The notes: generated by a model not told the origin, from the sequence alone. DNA of 64,000 nt from Eubacterium barkeri (GCF_900107125.1 NZ_FNOU01000004.1:62001-126000); one strand, 5' to 3'; shown: positions 17,201-25,391, numbered from the stretch's first letter. Numbers and translations are program-made.

Positions 17201-17251
17201 CAAATGGTGATGGGGTTTGACCGGGATGGCCGTGCAAGCTTTTGGAAGTAA
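14234..17251 (+). CDS. Large solo McrB-type AAA+ ATPase with a novel N-terminal half
   Basis: A 1005-residue protein. The C-terminal third is an AAA+ module of the McrB/dynein-like group: Walker A GGSGVGKS (681-688), Walker B LCLDEMG (Asp757, Glu758), RSDWKDSRELLGY and GTVTNAEARSGLSRKVLDR. The DWxDxRxLLGY segment is characteristic of McrB-like proteins, which pair with the McrC nuclease in modified-DNA restriction. No McrC gene follows, however. The N-terminal 480 residues carry no domain I recognise. A very acidic tract (about 480-545) and a short Lys-rich patch (about 575-590) link the halves. The second ATG (14234) has GGAG at the right distance. It may be a defence, chaperone or DNA-remodelling protein; the function is unassigned. 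Confidence 0.75.
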   Translation: MSELTFGQNNEWTLQNDYVATCVTNARVFSDGELYIPDGLQDFFGTDAREKRIVFLFEGREYPSYLESEGGDGNYKLSWSKALNSKFIGLFPDYAHFFENVNEYNEGETPIVYFEKMEETEFLLKLILPSDAALTLKQSLFDFLGPGKSVAAFTDSYEMVFLKYYMEQVDNRWRSDVFMVSAQVQKFYMARVNAGKDQDQNAEAIIENIATAGLDDVLSFLMEHPYMSYAEKGLMAMETVDEHFYFTVESALIDELSTDDRRLIIEMLDQKIEYYFERLDGPGLQENLTTLMNEYASFFTKDFRYSFKDVLTESIPACLGGLRILPGKRYKTVGFAGDEEWALVPWVSILDKEVTRFPGTGVYISYLLNKDTQKLYLALCQGYKEIETQVRKNGLENDATVRVAVEGALEPLVDEIKTIVRPGSFASDNSEVDLPDDAHRASVIFFREYQYTVPGNAILEEDLKEMLAVYNEYYERVILKVPYEIEDAAEETEGVEGESEEDEILDDTKDEGAEDEDWTEEEEWLETEDNENEIEGEPVLGTEALAGDEDAKAALDMAMTMAESLTEETPETKTGDKKTKKKHPGKKETAGGDGGAALNAATLKALQQIMASTQKEATPSLNKRDRSEKRTEEVAAKAVDLPGTLRRMTEYIISGGFSCEVDLVQNFYLSLKSTPFVLLTGGSGVGKSQFVRLFAEAMGANTDNERYLQIPVRSDWKDSRELLGYLDANGCYIPGSMVDFIADAVDNPELPFFLCLDEMGVAPLEGYFGEILSILETRRERENHIITDSLLGNALFGRDEEARKYYGDLYLPGNLMLVGTVTNAEARSGLSRKVLDRAGQIEIRPAGLKLQTLPATAPQAIPLGSDFLKSEVLVLERCTHHREMVQEVVTLLEAINGILAGADAGIGYRVRDQICFYLLYNAEYGLMTQENALDHALLQNILPRIMGGGAAVESVMTDLFKICAGTRAENAVRNYPGGGLFPKSAEKLSQMVMGFDRDGRASFWK

Positions 17252-17373
17252 CAGCTTGCAAAAACCTTAAATTTTCACAAAACGATCACTTTTTTAACAA
17301 AAGGCTTTCACTTTTAAGGGTTATTATATACACTTAATAGTGCAATTATTCTATAAAGACGAAGGAGAATTTT

Positions 17374-17829
17374 ATGGAACGACAAAAAATCAACTGGATA
17401 CCGGTTGTACTGTATGTTTTTGCAGTTATCTTTGGGCTATACGCTATTTATGCATTGGTGAACACCTCCCAATATATTGGGCAGATGCTGGCCTCTGGTT
17501 ATATTACCATGGCAGATAGCTTCACAGATATTATTGCATATTTCGTGACCAATGTGGCGGTCTATGTGTTTTACACATTGGTACTGGGGAGCTTTGGATA
17601 TGTGGTCGATGTCCTCCAGCGTGGTGTGAAGGTTAAGCCTGAAACACCGGCAAGAGAAAAGGCTCATACACCGGAAGCTAAAGATGCTTCAGACGAAGAA
17701 GCTGACGTTCTCATAGTTGATGAAGAAATCGAAGCTGCTGGGAATGAGGAAGCGGATACCGCAGAAGATGTCATTGAAGAAATAGTAGAAGTCACCGAAG
17801 CTGAAGAAGAATCGAAAAAAAATAGCTAA
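17374..17829 (+). CDS. Small two-helix membrane protein with acidic tail
   Basis: A 151-residue protein I do not recognise. Two hydrophobic segments (about 10-30 and 50-75) are followed by a cytoplasmic or surface tail of about 65 residues, rich in Glu, Asp and Ala and ending in Lys-Lys-Asn-Ser. GAAGGAG precedes the ATG. It follows the McrB-like gene by about 120 bases on the same strand, and both proteins have long acidic stretches, but there is no proof that they work together. A terminator closes the pair. Confidence 0.6.
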   Translation: MERQKINWIPVVLYVFAVIFGLYAIYALVNTSQYIGQMLASGYITMADSFTDIIAYFVTNVAVYVFYTLVLGSFGYVVDVLQRGVKVKPETPAREKAHTPEAKDASDEEADVLIVDEEIEAAGNEEADTAEDVIEEIVEVTEAEEESKKNS

Positions 17830-17859
17830 GAATCTCCGTGTGATTATGAAAATGCGCAA

Positions 17860-17887
17860 AACGGCCTGGTGCACAGGCCGTTTTTTA
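17860..17887. terminator. Terminator between convergent genes
   Basis: ACGGCCTG (17861-17868) pairs with CAGGCCGT (17874-17881), followed by a T-run. The reverse strand gives an A/T-rich tail suited to the converging MATE gene as well. Confidence 0.85.
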
Positions 17888-17893
17888 TATCCC

Positions 17894-19249
17894 TTAATAA
17901 AGGGCGTTGTCCTCTGGGGAAAGCAGGGTCTTTTTTCGGATAATATAATAAAGAATACCAACGAAATCGGCAAGGAACCAGCCAATGGGGACAGACCACC
18001 AAATGCCGCTAACGCCCAGGGCGGGAAGAGTCGATAGCCCATAGGCCAGGGCAACCCGGGACCCCAAAGAGATAATGGTGAGAGTCACGGACATCCCAGG
18101 CTTTCCCAGGGCCCGGTACAGGCCGTAGAGCAGGAATAGCGTGCTGATTCCGCAGTAAAAGGCACTTTCAATATGGAGATATCGAACCCCCTCCAGGATG
18201 ATTTCAGTCTCCCCCGGGGGAACAAAAAGTGTCATGAGCGGGGAAGCAAACACCCACACCACAATGGATACCCCAATGCTAAAGACCAGAGAAACGAAGA
18301 CCGCCGCTTTGAGCCCCGCGCCAATGCGGTCTTTCTTTTTGGCACCGTAATTTTGGGCAATAAAGGTGGAGAAGGCATTGCCAAAATCCTGGACGGGCAT
18401 ATAGGCGAAGGCATCGATCTTAACCGCCGCCGCAAAGGCCGCCATGATGGTGGGACCAAAGCTGTTGACCAGCCCCTGTACCGCCAGGATGCCCAGATTC
18501 ATAATGGACTGTTGGATGCAGGTTAAGAAGGAAAAGCTGGCAATTTCCCGGACACATCCCCAGCGAATGGTACAGCCCCTGGTGAGAATCCGAAGGGCTG
18601 GGCATCGAATCAGCGCGTACACCGTAATCCCAATACCCGAAGCATATTGGGCAATCACCGTCGCCTCTGCTGCCCCGGATACACCCCGCCCAAGCCCCAG
18701 GACAAACCATAGGTCTAAGATGATGTTCAGTGCGGCAGAGATTGCCAGAAAAATAAGGGGTACGACGGAGTTCCCCATGGCCCGGAGGAATGAAGCAAAA
18801 TAATTGTAGAGGAAGGTCGCCGTAATGCCATAAAAAATGATGATAAGGTATTGGCGCAAAAGATCCCAGACCTCCCCAGGCACCCGAAGGAGCGTGGGGA
18901 TAAAATCCAGGGAGAAAAAGGCCAGACCATTAAGCAGAAGGGTCATACCGGCAATCATGACAAAGGAAACAAAGATGCTTTCACCCAGTCCTTTTTCATC
19001 GCCCTGACCAAACTTGATGGAAAACAACGCTCCGCTGCCCATACAAAGCCCCAACAGGATGGAAGTCAAAAAAGTCATCAATGTAAAAGCAGAGCCCACA
19101 GCAGCCAGGGCGTTTTTTCCAAGAAATTGCCCCACAATGAGGGTATCGGCGATGTTATAGCATTGCTGCAGCAGGTTCCCTACAATCATGGGGACGGCAA
19201 AAAGCAGCATTGAGCGTATTACAGGTCCTTGGGTCAAATCTTTATTCAT
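17894..19249 (-). CDS. MATE family multidrug/drug-sodium antiporter
   Basis: About 451 residues with twelve hydrophobic helices. The N-terminal MATE pattern is clear (PMIVGNLLQQCYNIADTLIVG), with internal pseudo-symmetry in the second half. Members export cationic drugs and metabolites using Na+ or H+. The open frame runs further upstream to 19357, but an extended -10 (TGCTATAAT) sits at 19295-19303. Transcription should therefore begin close to the in-frame ATG at 19285, and the ATG at 19249 (MNKDLTQGP) is the better start. The length then matches the family norm of about 450. A second, unrelated MATE gene is at 43.1 kb. Confidence 0.85.
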   Translation of the reverse strand: MNKDLTQGPVIRSMLLFAVPMIVGNLLQQCYNIADTLIVGQFLGKNALAAVGSAFTLMTFLTSILLGLCMGSGALFSIKFGQGDEKGLGESIFVSFVMIAGMTLLLNGLAFFSLDFIPTLLRVPGEVWDLLRQYLIIIFYGITATFLYNYFASFLRAMGNSVVPLIFLAISAALNIILDLWFVLGLGRGVSGAAEATVIAQYASGIGITVYALIRCPALRILTRGCTIRWGCVREIASFSFLTCIQQSIMNLGILAVQGLVNSFGPTIMAAFAAAVKIDAFAYMPVQDFGNAFSTFIAQNYGAKKKDRIGAGLKAAVFVSLVFSIGVSIVVWVFASPLMTLFVPPGETEIILEGVRYLHIESAFYCGISTLFLLYGLYRALGKPGMSVTLTIISLGSRVALAYGLSTLPALGVSGIWWSVPIGWFLADFVGILYYIIRKKTLLSPEDNALY

Positions 19250-19294
19250 CGTCTCACATCCCGGTAGAAAGTTTATTGCTTCCATTTTACTATC

Positions 19295-19323
19295 ATTATA
19301 GCAGTAAAGATCTCTAAATGGAA
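19295..19323 (-). promoter_or_regulatory. Extended -10 promoter for the MATE gene
   Basis: On the minus strand TTCCAT, a 17-base spacer, then TATAAT preceded by TGC. The -35 lies inside the 3' end of the upstream DUF3169-like gene. Confidence 0.6.
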
Positions 19324-20066
19324 GTGGCCCCTTTCTGGGAGTAAGCATAAATGGCAATGACCTGAATGGCCCAGATCATGGCCAGGAGAAGAACAGGGAA
19401 GACCCCGGTGTCAAAGTAGAGGTTACCCATCAGGGCGAGCAAAATGAGGCCGATAATGACATTCTGGACCAAACGGTAGGTTTTATAGGCTGCCTGGTAA
19501 AGGGTGAACTTTTCGCCCTCATCCGAGGTAGCCAGCCAAATCTTTTGGAAAGAAAAATCCAGGGGATTCCCCCGCTTTTCAGGATTGATTTTTTTAAGCA
19601 GATTAATGGGCAGGACCTGCATTGTGGTGGCGAGAATAGTAACCAGGATAAAAAAGCCAACACCAGCCAGGGCGACGTAATTCTCATGGACTTCCAGGAT
19701 GGCCAGAAAGACAAAAGCGGCAATAAGGGAGAGACTGGCGAAGACCACAGAACGGTTAATCATTCCATCGGCCCGGGCTAGCTGCCCTTCGTCCCCAGGG
19801 GATAAATCTGCCTCAGGGTTAATTCCCTGGATGCACTTACGGGCCTGCCAGTATTGGATCAAAGAGACTAAAAGCAGACCCCCGCAAACCAGGATAAACA
19901 AAGGCAGCTGCAGGGGAATAAAGGCTTCCCCAAGGGCCGCACCATCCTGGTTCATATAATCACTGATGCGGAAGCAGAAAAACCCCAGCAGCCCCCCGCA
20001 AAAGCCTGCGGCAATGAGAATACCGAAAAATTTAGAATAGACATGCTTACTTTCTTGAACTTTCAT
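19314..20066 (-). CDS. DUF3169-like integral membrane protein
   Basis: A 250-residue protein with six probable transmembrane helices in three pairs (about 13-35, 50-70, 105-125, 130-150, 200-220, 222-242). The layout and its pairing with a small XRE repressor fit the DUF3169 family, which is of unknown function and often encoded with such regulators. It starts five bases after the regulator gene, so the two are surely co-transcribed. A role in membrane stress or peptide resistance is only a guess. Confidence 0.65.
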   Translation of the reverse strand: MKVQESKHVYSKFFGILIAAGFCGGLLGFFCFRISDYMNQDGAALGEAFIPLQLPLFILVCGGLLLVSLIQYWQARKCIQGINPEADLSPGDEGQLARADGMINRSVVFASLSLIAAFVFLAILEVHENYVALAGVGFFILVTILATTMQVLPINLLKKINPEKRGNPLDFSFQKIWLATSDEGEKFTLYQAAYKTYRLVQNVIIGLILLALMGNLYFDTGVFPVLLLAMIWAIQVIAIYAYSQKGATSI

Positions 20067-20071
20067 CTGAC

Positions 20072-20284
20072 TTAGACCTCCTCGTCTTCTTCATATTTGA
20101 AAATCGCTTCCACGGGTACTTGGAATACCTTGGCAATTTTAAGGGCCAGTGTTACCGATGGGGAATAATCCCCCCGTTCAATTAAGCTGATGGTTTGCCG
20201 GGAAACCCCCACCAGCTTTCCAAGGGCCTGTTGGTTGAGCTGATCCCGAGCCCGATACATTTTGAGTTGGTTGAGTAAGGGCAT
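20072..20284 (-). CDS. Small XRE/Cro-type transcriptional repressor
   Basis: A 70-residue protein that is almost wholly a helix-turn-helix domain (MYRARDQLNQQALGKLVG, then SRQTISLIERGDYSPS). The AAAGGAGG site seven bases before the ATG at 20284 sets the start; the longer frame from 20410 would run through the promoter. It belongs to the YgzD-like group of minimal regulators coded with membrane proteins. A perfect 17-bp inverted repeat surrounds its promoter and is its probable operator. Confidence 0.88.
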   Translation of the reverse strand: MPLLNQLKMYRARDQLNQQALGKLVGVSRQTISLIERGDYSPSVTLALKIAKVFQVPVEAIFKYEEDEEV

Positions 20285-20325
20285 AACAATTCCTCCTTTG
20301 AATCGACAATAAAACGAGTCAATAC

Positions 20326-20376
20326 GACAAATATCCTTGTCATAATGAGTGTAATACTGACAAGGATATTTGTCAA
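20326..20376 (-). promoter_or_regulatory. XRE operon promoter with perfect 17-bp inverted repeat operator
   Basis: GACAAATATCCTTGTCA (20326-20342) and TGACAAGGATATTTGTC (20358-20374) are exact reverse complements, 15 bases apart. On the minus strand TTGACA (20371-20376) and TACACT (20348-20353) with a 17-base spacer fall over and between the arms. Binding of a dimer at each arm would cover both promoter boxes. Confidence 0.82.
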
Positions 20377-20418
20377 GGTGTTTGATGAAATAATTAAGAC
20401 AATGTGTCAATCAAAATA

Positions 20419-20467
20419 AAAAACAGGAACCAAAGGTGCAGGGATAACACCTTTGGTTCCTGTTTTT
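20419..20467 (-). terminator. Terminator after cysS-mrnC
   Basis: A 19-bp stem built on AACAGGAACCAAAGGTG and its complement CACCTTTGGTTCCTGTT, with a T-run on the minus strand. Confidence 0.88.
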
Positions 20468-20483
20468 GAGGGAAAGAAAATTA

Positions 20484-20918
20484 TCAACACTCCAGAGCGT
20501 TTTCTAAGTGTTCAAGTCCGGTCACCATAAGTTCCCGGAGGCGACGCTGGTTCCCCGTGAGCTCCAAATATCCCACCAAGGCCTCTAATCCCGTGGCATA
20601 GCGATAGTCCATTTTATCCGCATTTTTGGGCGGTGTACTCCGGGTATTACGGCCCCTGCGGACAATGGATTGCTCCTCATCGGTCAGCTGATCCATCAGG
20701 GTGTGGACCATCCGGGCCTGGGCATCGGCCTTGACATAGCTAATGGATGCTTTGGTTAGATGGTTGACATTGGCCATGCCCTGGGCCACCAGATATTTCC
20801 GAATATAGTCCGAAAAAACACCATCTCCAATGTAAGCCAGGGTCAGTGGGTTCATGGCCCTGGCTTCTGCCTCGGTGTAGGTGCGGTCCAAAAAATCCGC
20901 GATTACGCTTTTTTCCAT
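20484..20918 (-). CDS. mrnC: Mini-ribonuclease III
   Basis: A 144-residue stand-alone RNase III catalytic domain without a double-stranded RNA-binding domain. In Bacillus it trims the ends of 23S rRNA precursors. The [17 protein letters not shown] helix supplies the acidic metal-binding residues, and the [14 protein letters not shown] loop is typical of the family. Its start overlaps the end of cysS by 16 bases, the same cysS-mrnC pairing as in Bacillus, so translation is probably coupled. Confidence 0.92.
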   Translation of the reverse strand: MEKSVIADFLDRTYTEAEARAMNPLTLAYIGDGVFSDYIRKYLVAQGMANVNHLTKASISYVKADAQARMVHTLMDQLTDEEQSIVRRGRNTRSTPPKNADKMDYRYATGLEALVGYLELTGNQRRLRELMVTGLEHLENALEC

Positions 20919-22300
20919 TTGACCCCTTCGCGTGTATCCTCTAACACGATGCCCCGGGCTAATAAATCATCCCGGATTTGATCCGCCATGGCGAAGTCTT
21001 TATTCTTACGGGCCTGCTGCCGTTTTTCAATGAGGGCCTCCACCTCGGTGCTGAGGTCCTCCGTTTTCTCCTGAACAGCGATGCCGATGACCCTGGTGAG
21101 TTCTGTAAAAAGGGTCAGAGCCGCGGCGATGCATTCCTTTGAAGAGGCATCATCTAAGGTGGAATTGATCTCCCGAACCAGTTCGAAGATAGCGGCGATG
21201 CCGTCCGCTGTATTCAGGTCGTCTTCCATGGCGGCAACAAAGCTGTTCTTATACTGGGAGAGGGTGTCCATCCATTCCCTTTCTGCTGGCGTGGCCGCCT
21301 CGGCCTTGGCATGATCCAAAAGGTATTCCATCTGGTACTTGGCGTTATACAGTCTGTCCAGGGCGTTTTTGGCCTGCTCTAATAATTCGTCAGAGAAATT
21401 GACGGGGCTTCTGTAGTGGGCCATCAGCATAAACATCCGGACGACTTCCAAATCGAAGTGTTTGGCAATATCCCGAACGGTAAAAAAGTTCCCCTTGGAT
21501 TTGGACATCTTTTCGTTGTTAATGTTGATATAGCCATTGTGGACCCAGTAATTGGAGAATTTGCACCCGCAGGAGCCTTCAGACTGGGCGATTTCGTTTT
21601 CGTGATGGGGGAAGATGAGGTCCTGGCCACCACCGTGGATATCGATGCGCTCTCCTAAATGCTTGCGGCTCATGGCAGAGCATTCAATATGCCAGCCTGG
21701 CCGGCCGTTACCCCAGGGACTGTCCCAGAAGGGCTCCCCTGGCTTGGCCTTTTTCCACAGGGCGAAGTCCAAAGGACTGCGTTTTTCGTCGCTGACTTCA
21801 ATGCGGGCACCGCTTTTTAAATCATCGATGTTTTGGTGGGAAAGCTTGCCATAGTCATGGAAATGCTCCACCTGATAATAGACGTTACCGTCCACATTAT
21901 AAGCCAAACCGTTCTTTTCCAGGTCTGAAATCATCTGGATGATCTCCGGCATATGGTCAGACACCCGGGGATGGACATCGGCCCGCTCAATCCCCAGGGC
22001 ATCGGCATCCTTAAAATATTCTGCAATATACTTATCGGCGACTTCTTTGGCAGTAATACCTTCTTCAAGGCTGCGATTGATGATTTTATCGTCCACATCG
22101 GTGAAATTCTGGACAAATTTGACATCATAGCCGATGTACTTTAAAAACCGCCGTAATACATCGAAAACGATGAAGGGACGGGCGTTGCCAATGTGGAAAT
22201 AGTTGTAAACTGTGGGCCCACAGGAATACATGCGGACCTTACCCTCGGTAAGAGGAACAAAGGTTTCTTTTTGCTGGGTTAAGGTATTATATAATTTCAT
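20903..22300 (-). CDS. cysS: Cysteinyl-tRNA synthetase
   Basis: A 465-residue class I aminoacyl-tRNA synthetase. The HIGH-type motif reads FHIGNARPF and the KMSKS loop is [11 protein letters not shown] zinc site near CGPTVYNY and [10 protein letters not shown] discriminates cysteine. The longer frame from 22318 has no ribosome site of its own, because GGAGGA lies inside its first codons. The ATG at 22300 ([10 protein letters not shown]) is therefore the start and gives the usual family length. It is the first gene of the cysS-mrnC operon. Confidence 0.95.
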   Translation of the reverse strand: MKLYNTLTQQKETFVPLTEGKVRMYSCGPTVYNYFHIGNARPFIVFDVLRRFLKYIGYDVKFVQNFTDVDDKIINRSLEEGITAKEVADKYIAEYFKDADALGIERADVHPRVSDHMPEIIQMISDLEKNGLAYNVDGNVYYQVEHFHDYGKLSHQNIDDLKSGARIEVSDEKRSPLDFALWKKAKPGEPFWDSPWGNGRPGWHIECSAMSRKHLGERIDIHGGGQDLIFPHHENEIAQSEGSCGCKFSNYWVHNGYININNEKMSKSKGNFFTVRDIAKHFDLEVVRMFMLMAHYRSPVNFSDELLEQAKNALDRLYNAKYQMEYLLDHAKAEAATPAEREWMDTLSQYKNSFVAAMEDDLNTADGIAAIFELVREINSTLDDASSKECIAAALTLFTELTRVIGIAVQEKTEDLSTEVEALIEKRQQARKNKDFAMADQIRDDLLARGIVLEDTREGVKWKKA

Positions 22301-22331
22301 TTGATTGTTTTCCTCCATAAAAGCTAATTGT

Positions 22332-22405
22332 ATTATAACATACTCGTTTTTTTTTTTCGACTGGGAAACATAGGTATTTTACTTTAGTTCGGTGCGTGGT
22401 ATAAT
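22332..22405. promoter_or_regulatory. Back-to-back promoters for cysS (minus) and the YerC-like gene (plus)
   Basis: Minus strand: TGTTATAAT (22332-22340) is an extended -10 for cysS. Plus strand: TGGTATAAT (22397-22405) is an extended -10 for the downstream cluster. Neither has a clear -35. A poly-T tract of 14 bases (about 22345-22358) lies between them. No T-box structure for cysS was seen. Confidence 0.6.
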
Positions 22406-22434
22406 GATTTCTAATCACTTAAAAGAGGTAAATC

Positions 22435-22719
22435 ATGGATACGAAATTAAAAGATTTAGCGACGGCGATCATGGCCATCGAGGATGAGCAGGAGTGCTTA
22501 AGCCTTCTAGAGGATATGTGCACCATTAAAGAAGTCGATGATATGGCCAACCGCTTCCATATTGCCTTGCTGCTTTATGCAGGCAAGACCTTTATTGATG
22601 TTGAAAATACGACCGGTGCCAGCTCCGCGACCATTAGCCGCGTGAATCGGTGCCTGAAGCATGGTACGGGCTACCGCACCATCATTGAACGAATGACAGG
22701 GGAGGCGTACAAGAAATGA
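22435..22719 (+). CDS. yerC: YerC/YecD (TrpR-like) family regulator
   Basis: A 94-residue helical protein related to the Trp repressor. The DNA-reading part is AGKTFIDVENTTGASSATISRVNRC. Trp repressor-like YerC proteins in Firmicutes are poorly characterised. It overlaps the next gene by four bases (ATGA), which ties it to alanine transaminase expression; a role in amino-acid control is reasonable but unproved. Confidence 0.85.
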   Translation: MDTKLKDLATAIMAIEDEQECLSLLEDMCTIKEVDDMANRFHIALLLYAGKTFIDVENTTGASSATISRVNRCLKHGTGYRTIIERMTGEAYKK

Positions 22720-23933
22720 GGAAGTTCAGAAAATCCCAAAAGCTGGACAATGTATGCTATGACATCCGGGGACCTGTCGTCCAGGAGGCCAGCCGGATGC
22801 AGGATGAAGGAATGGATATCATCATGCTTAATACGGGAAATCCACCCACCTTCAATGTTAATGCCCCGGATGAGGTCATCCACGATGTGCGGGCCAATCT
22901 GAGAAATTCCGAAGGATATTGTGATTCAAAGGGTATTTTCTCGGCACGTAAAGCCATTATGCAATACTATCAGACCCGGGGGCTTATGGGAATCACGGTG
23001 AATGATGTCTATATCGGGAACGGTGCCAGCGAACTCATCCAATTGTGTACCCAGGCTTTGATGGATAGCGGGGATGAGATTCTCATCCCCATGCCAGATT
23101 ATCCCCTGTGGACGGCAGCAGCCACCCTGGCCGGGGGCAAGGTGGTCCATTACCTGTGTGATGAGTCGTCAAACTGGTATCCGGATTTGGAAGACATCCG
23201 TAACAAGATCAATAGCAACACCAAAGGAATCGTGCTTATCAACCCCAATAATCCCACCGGTGCAGTTTATCCCAGAGAGCTGCTGGAAGAGATTGCGAAA
23301 ATTGCGGTGGAAAATAATTTGATTATTTTTGCAGATGAAATTTATGATCGAATCATCTATGATGAGATCCCCTTCCATCCCATGGCGACGATTACGGATG
23401 AAACTTTGGTGGTTACCATTAATGGGCTGTCTAAATCCCATCGGGTTCCGGGGTTCCGGGTAGGATGGATGGTGCTTTCTGGAAATCGGGCCTGTGCCCA
23501 GGATTATATAGAGGGAATCGATATTCTCTCCACCATGCGCTTGTGTGCCAATGTCCCGGCTCAGCATGCCATTCAGACCTCCCTTGGGGGGTACCAAAGC
23601 ATCGACGATTTGATTGCGCCCACCGGACGCCTCTATGAGCAGCGGAATATTGTTTACAAACGGCTCAATGAAATTCCGGGAATATCCTGTGTGAAGCCCG
23701 ATGGCGCATTATACGCTTTTCCGAAGATCGACACGCAGCGTTTTAATATTACGGATGACACCCAATTCGCATTGGATTTGCTCAAGCGGGAGAAGGTGCT
23801 TTTGGTCCAGGGGACTGGTTTCAATTGGTCGGAGCCTGATCATTTTCGAGTGGTTTTTTTGCCGGATCCCATCAAGCTGGCAGAGACCATGGATCGTTTA
23901 GAGCGGTTTATGGCGAATTATATTCAGGCGTGA
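22716..23933 (+). CDS. alaA: Alanine transaminase AlaA (class I/II aminotransferase)
   Basis: A 405-residue PLP enzyme that interconverts pyruvate plus glutamate with alanine plus 2-oxoglutarate. It is very close to E. coli AlaA along its length: KLDNVCYDIRGPV, EGYCDSKGIFSARKAIM, IPMPDYPLWTAA, NPNNPTGAVYPRELLEEI, the PLP lysine in NGLSKSHRV, and RLCANVPAQHAIQTSLGGY. The start overlaps the yerC stop. A transaminase of other specificity is less likely given this match. Confidence 0.92.
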   Translation: MRKFRKSQKLDNVCYDIRGPVVQEASRMQDEGMDIIMLNTGNPPTFNVNAPDEVIHDVRANLRNSEGYCDSKGIFSARKAIMQYYQTRGLMGITVNDVYIGNGASELIQLCTQALMDSGDEILIPMPDYPLWTAAATLAGGKVVHYLCDESSNWYPDLEDIRNKINSNTKGIVLINPNNPTGAVYPRELLEEIAKIAVENNLIIFADEIYDRIIYDEIPFHPMATITDETLVVTINGLSKSHRVPGFRVGWMVLSGNRACAQDYIEGIDILSTMRLCANVPAQHAIQTSLGGYQSIDDLIAPTGRLYEQRNIVYKRLNEIPGISCVKPDGALYAFPKIDTQRFNITDDTQFALDLLKREKVLLVQGTGFNWSEPDHFRVVFLPDPIKLAETMDRLERFMANYIQA

Positions 23934-24235
23934 GCACGATGAAAAAGCGACTGATGCGGGATAAGGAAGCGGGCATTTTTTCTGGCCTGTGCCAGGGGCT
24001 GGGAGAACGGTTTGAGCTAAGTCCGTGGATATTTCGGGCATTGTTTGTCATTCCGGCCTTACCCTTTGTGCTGACCTGGGTGTCCACTGTGGCCAGTATT
24101 GGGGTGTACATCATCCTGTCTATCCTCATTAAGGATAAGCAAAAAATCGTAAGCCATAACGTATCAGTGGAGTATGAAATAGTAGAGGACGAAGAAGGAA
24201 AGGAAGAAGACGATGCAGATGATTGTAATCAGTGA
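23930..24235 (+). CDS. PspC-domain membrane protein
   Basis: A 101-residue protein with a PspC domain: KRLMRDKEAGIFSGLCQGLG, then a hydrophobic pair (about 35-67) and an acidic cytoplasmic tail. PspC proteins sense membrane stress in proteobacteria; in Firmicutes the role is unclear. It may start at the GTG at 23930, which overlaps the alaA stop as GTGA, or at the ATG at 23939. Its end overlaps tsaE by 23 bases, so it sits in a tightly coupled gene run. Confidence 0.8.
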   Translation: MSTMKKRLMRDKEAGIFSGLCQGLGERFELSPWIFRALFVIPALPFVLTWVSTVASIGVYIILSILIKDKQKIVSHNVSVEYEIVEDEEGKEEDDADDCNQ

Positions 24236-24677
24236 TGGCCCTGAAACCACCGAAATCGTCGGAAGGGCTATGGGCGGCCTCTTGGCAAAATGCCCGGCGA
24301 CCCTTCTTTTAATTGGAGATTTAGGGGCGGGTAAAACCACCCTTACAAAAGCCATTGTCGCAGGGATGGGATTGCCGGATTTAGTGGTCAGCCCGACCTA
24401 TACCCTGGTGAATACCTATGGTACAGAGACACATAAAGCCTATCATTTTGATTTATACCGCCTGGAAGACTTTGACGAATTGCTGGAAATTGGCTTTGAT
24501 GAGTTTGTGACGGAAGGCGTGCCAGTGATGATTGAATGGCCTCAGATTTTAGGGGATTATCCCTTTGATCGCTCGGCTGTGGTTACCCTGGAATATACGG
24601 GTCACGCTGATGAACGACGGATTACCATCGAAACAACCGATGAACAATTGGCGAAGGGACTTGAGTGTATTGGATGA
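24213..24677 (+). CDS. tsaE: tRNA threonylcarbamoyladenosine biosynthesis ATPase TsaE
   Basis: A 154-residue P-loop ATPase that drives the TsaBD complex making t6A37 in tRNAs reading ANN codons. Walker A is GDLGAGKTT, followed by the family motifs VSPTYTLVNTY and HFDLYRL and by IEWPQ. tsaB and tsaD, often adjacent in Firmicutes, are not seen in this window; ispD follows with an eight-base overlap. Confidence 0.93.
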   Translation: MQMIVISDGPETTEIVGRAMGGLLAKCPATLLLIGDLGAGKTTLTKAIVAGMGLPDLVVSPTYTLVNTYGTETHKAYHFDLYRLEDFDELLEIGFDEFVTEGVPVMIEWPQILGDYPFDRSAVVTLEYTGHADERRITIETTDEQLAKGLECIG

Positions 24678-25380
24678 AAAGCAGATAAAAAAAGCCTTTA
24701 CCAGTGTTGTCATCCCCGCTGCCGGACAGGGGAGTCGGATGAATGCTCCCATTAATAAGCAATATCTTACCCTTCGGGGAAAGCCGATTTTATCCTACAC
24801 CCTGGAAGTTTTTGAAAAGTGTCCCCTCATTGATGAAATTATTTTGGTGATTAATAAGGATGAATTTAAAATCTGTAAGCATCAGGTGTTAGGGCCCGGC
24901 AAGTTTAAAAAGGTTCGAATTACCCAAGGGGGAGCAACCCGCCAGCAGTCGGTTTATGAGGGATTAAAGGCCGTAAGCCCGGCCTGTGATATCGTCATGA
25001 TCCACGACGGTGCCCGCCCGCTGATTAGTGAAGAGATCTTGGTGCGCTGTATTTACGAAACCATCCAGAGTCAGGCGACCATCGTGGCCGTCCCTGCCAA
25101 AAATACCATTAAGGTGGTTAAAAAAGCTGGTATTGTGGAATATACTCCGAACCGGGACTTTTTGTACGAGGTACAAACCCCCCAAACCTTTTCCTATCCG
25201 CTGATTATGGATGCTCATGAACGGGCCATTGAGGACGAGGTGGAGGGGACGGATGATGCTTCTTTGGTGGAACGTTTATGTGTCCCGGTCAAGATTGTTC
25301 GGGGGCATTATAATAATATTAAAATCACGACACCCGAGGATCTCATTATCGCAGAATCCATCATTGCGGTGAGTCGGTAG
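24670..25380 (+). CDS. ispD: 2-C-methyl-D-erythritol 4-phosphate cytidylyltransferase
   Basis: About 236 residues. This enzyme couples CTP with MEP in the non-mevalonate isoprenoid pathway. The nucleotide-binding signature AAGQGSRMNAPINKQYL begins near residue 13, and the HDGARPLIS and EGTDDASLVE motifs are present. Upstream in-frame codons back to 24565 belong to tsaE in another frame. Start candidates are TTG 24670 or TTG 24661, since no in-frame ATG fits. AAGGGA at 24654-24659 favours the later one, but this is not settled. The chain runs into the 281-bp repeat element after its stop. Confidence 0.9.
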   Translation: MDEKQIKKAFTSVVIPAAGQGSRMNAPINKQYLTLRGKPILSYTLEVFEKCPLIDEIILVINKDEFKICKHQVLGPGKFKKVRITQGGATRQQSVYEGLKAVSPACDIVMIHDGARPLISEEILVRCIYETIQSQATIVAVPAKNTIKVVKKAGIVEYTPNRDFLYEVQTPQTFSYPLIMDAHERAIEDEVEGTDDASLVERLCVPVKIVRGHYNNIKITTPEDLIIAESIIAVSR

Positions 25381-25391
25381 AGTCTGGTGTA

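Noticed and set aside
22200-22440. A T-box leader for cysS
   Set aside because: The leader is too short and no specifier hairpin, T-box sequence or terminator is visible.
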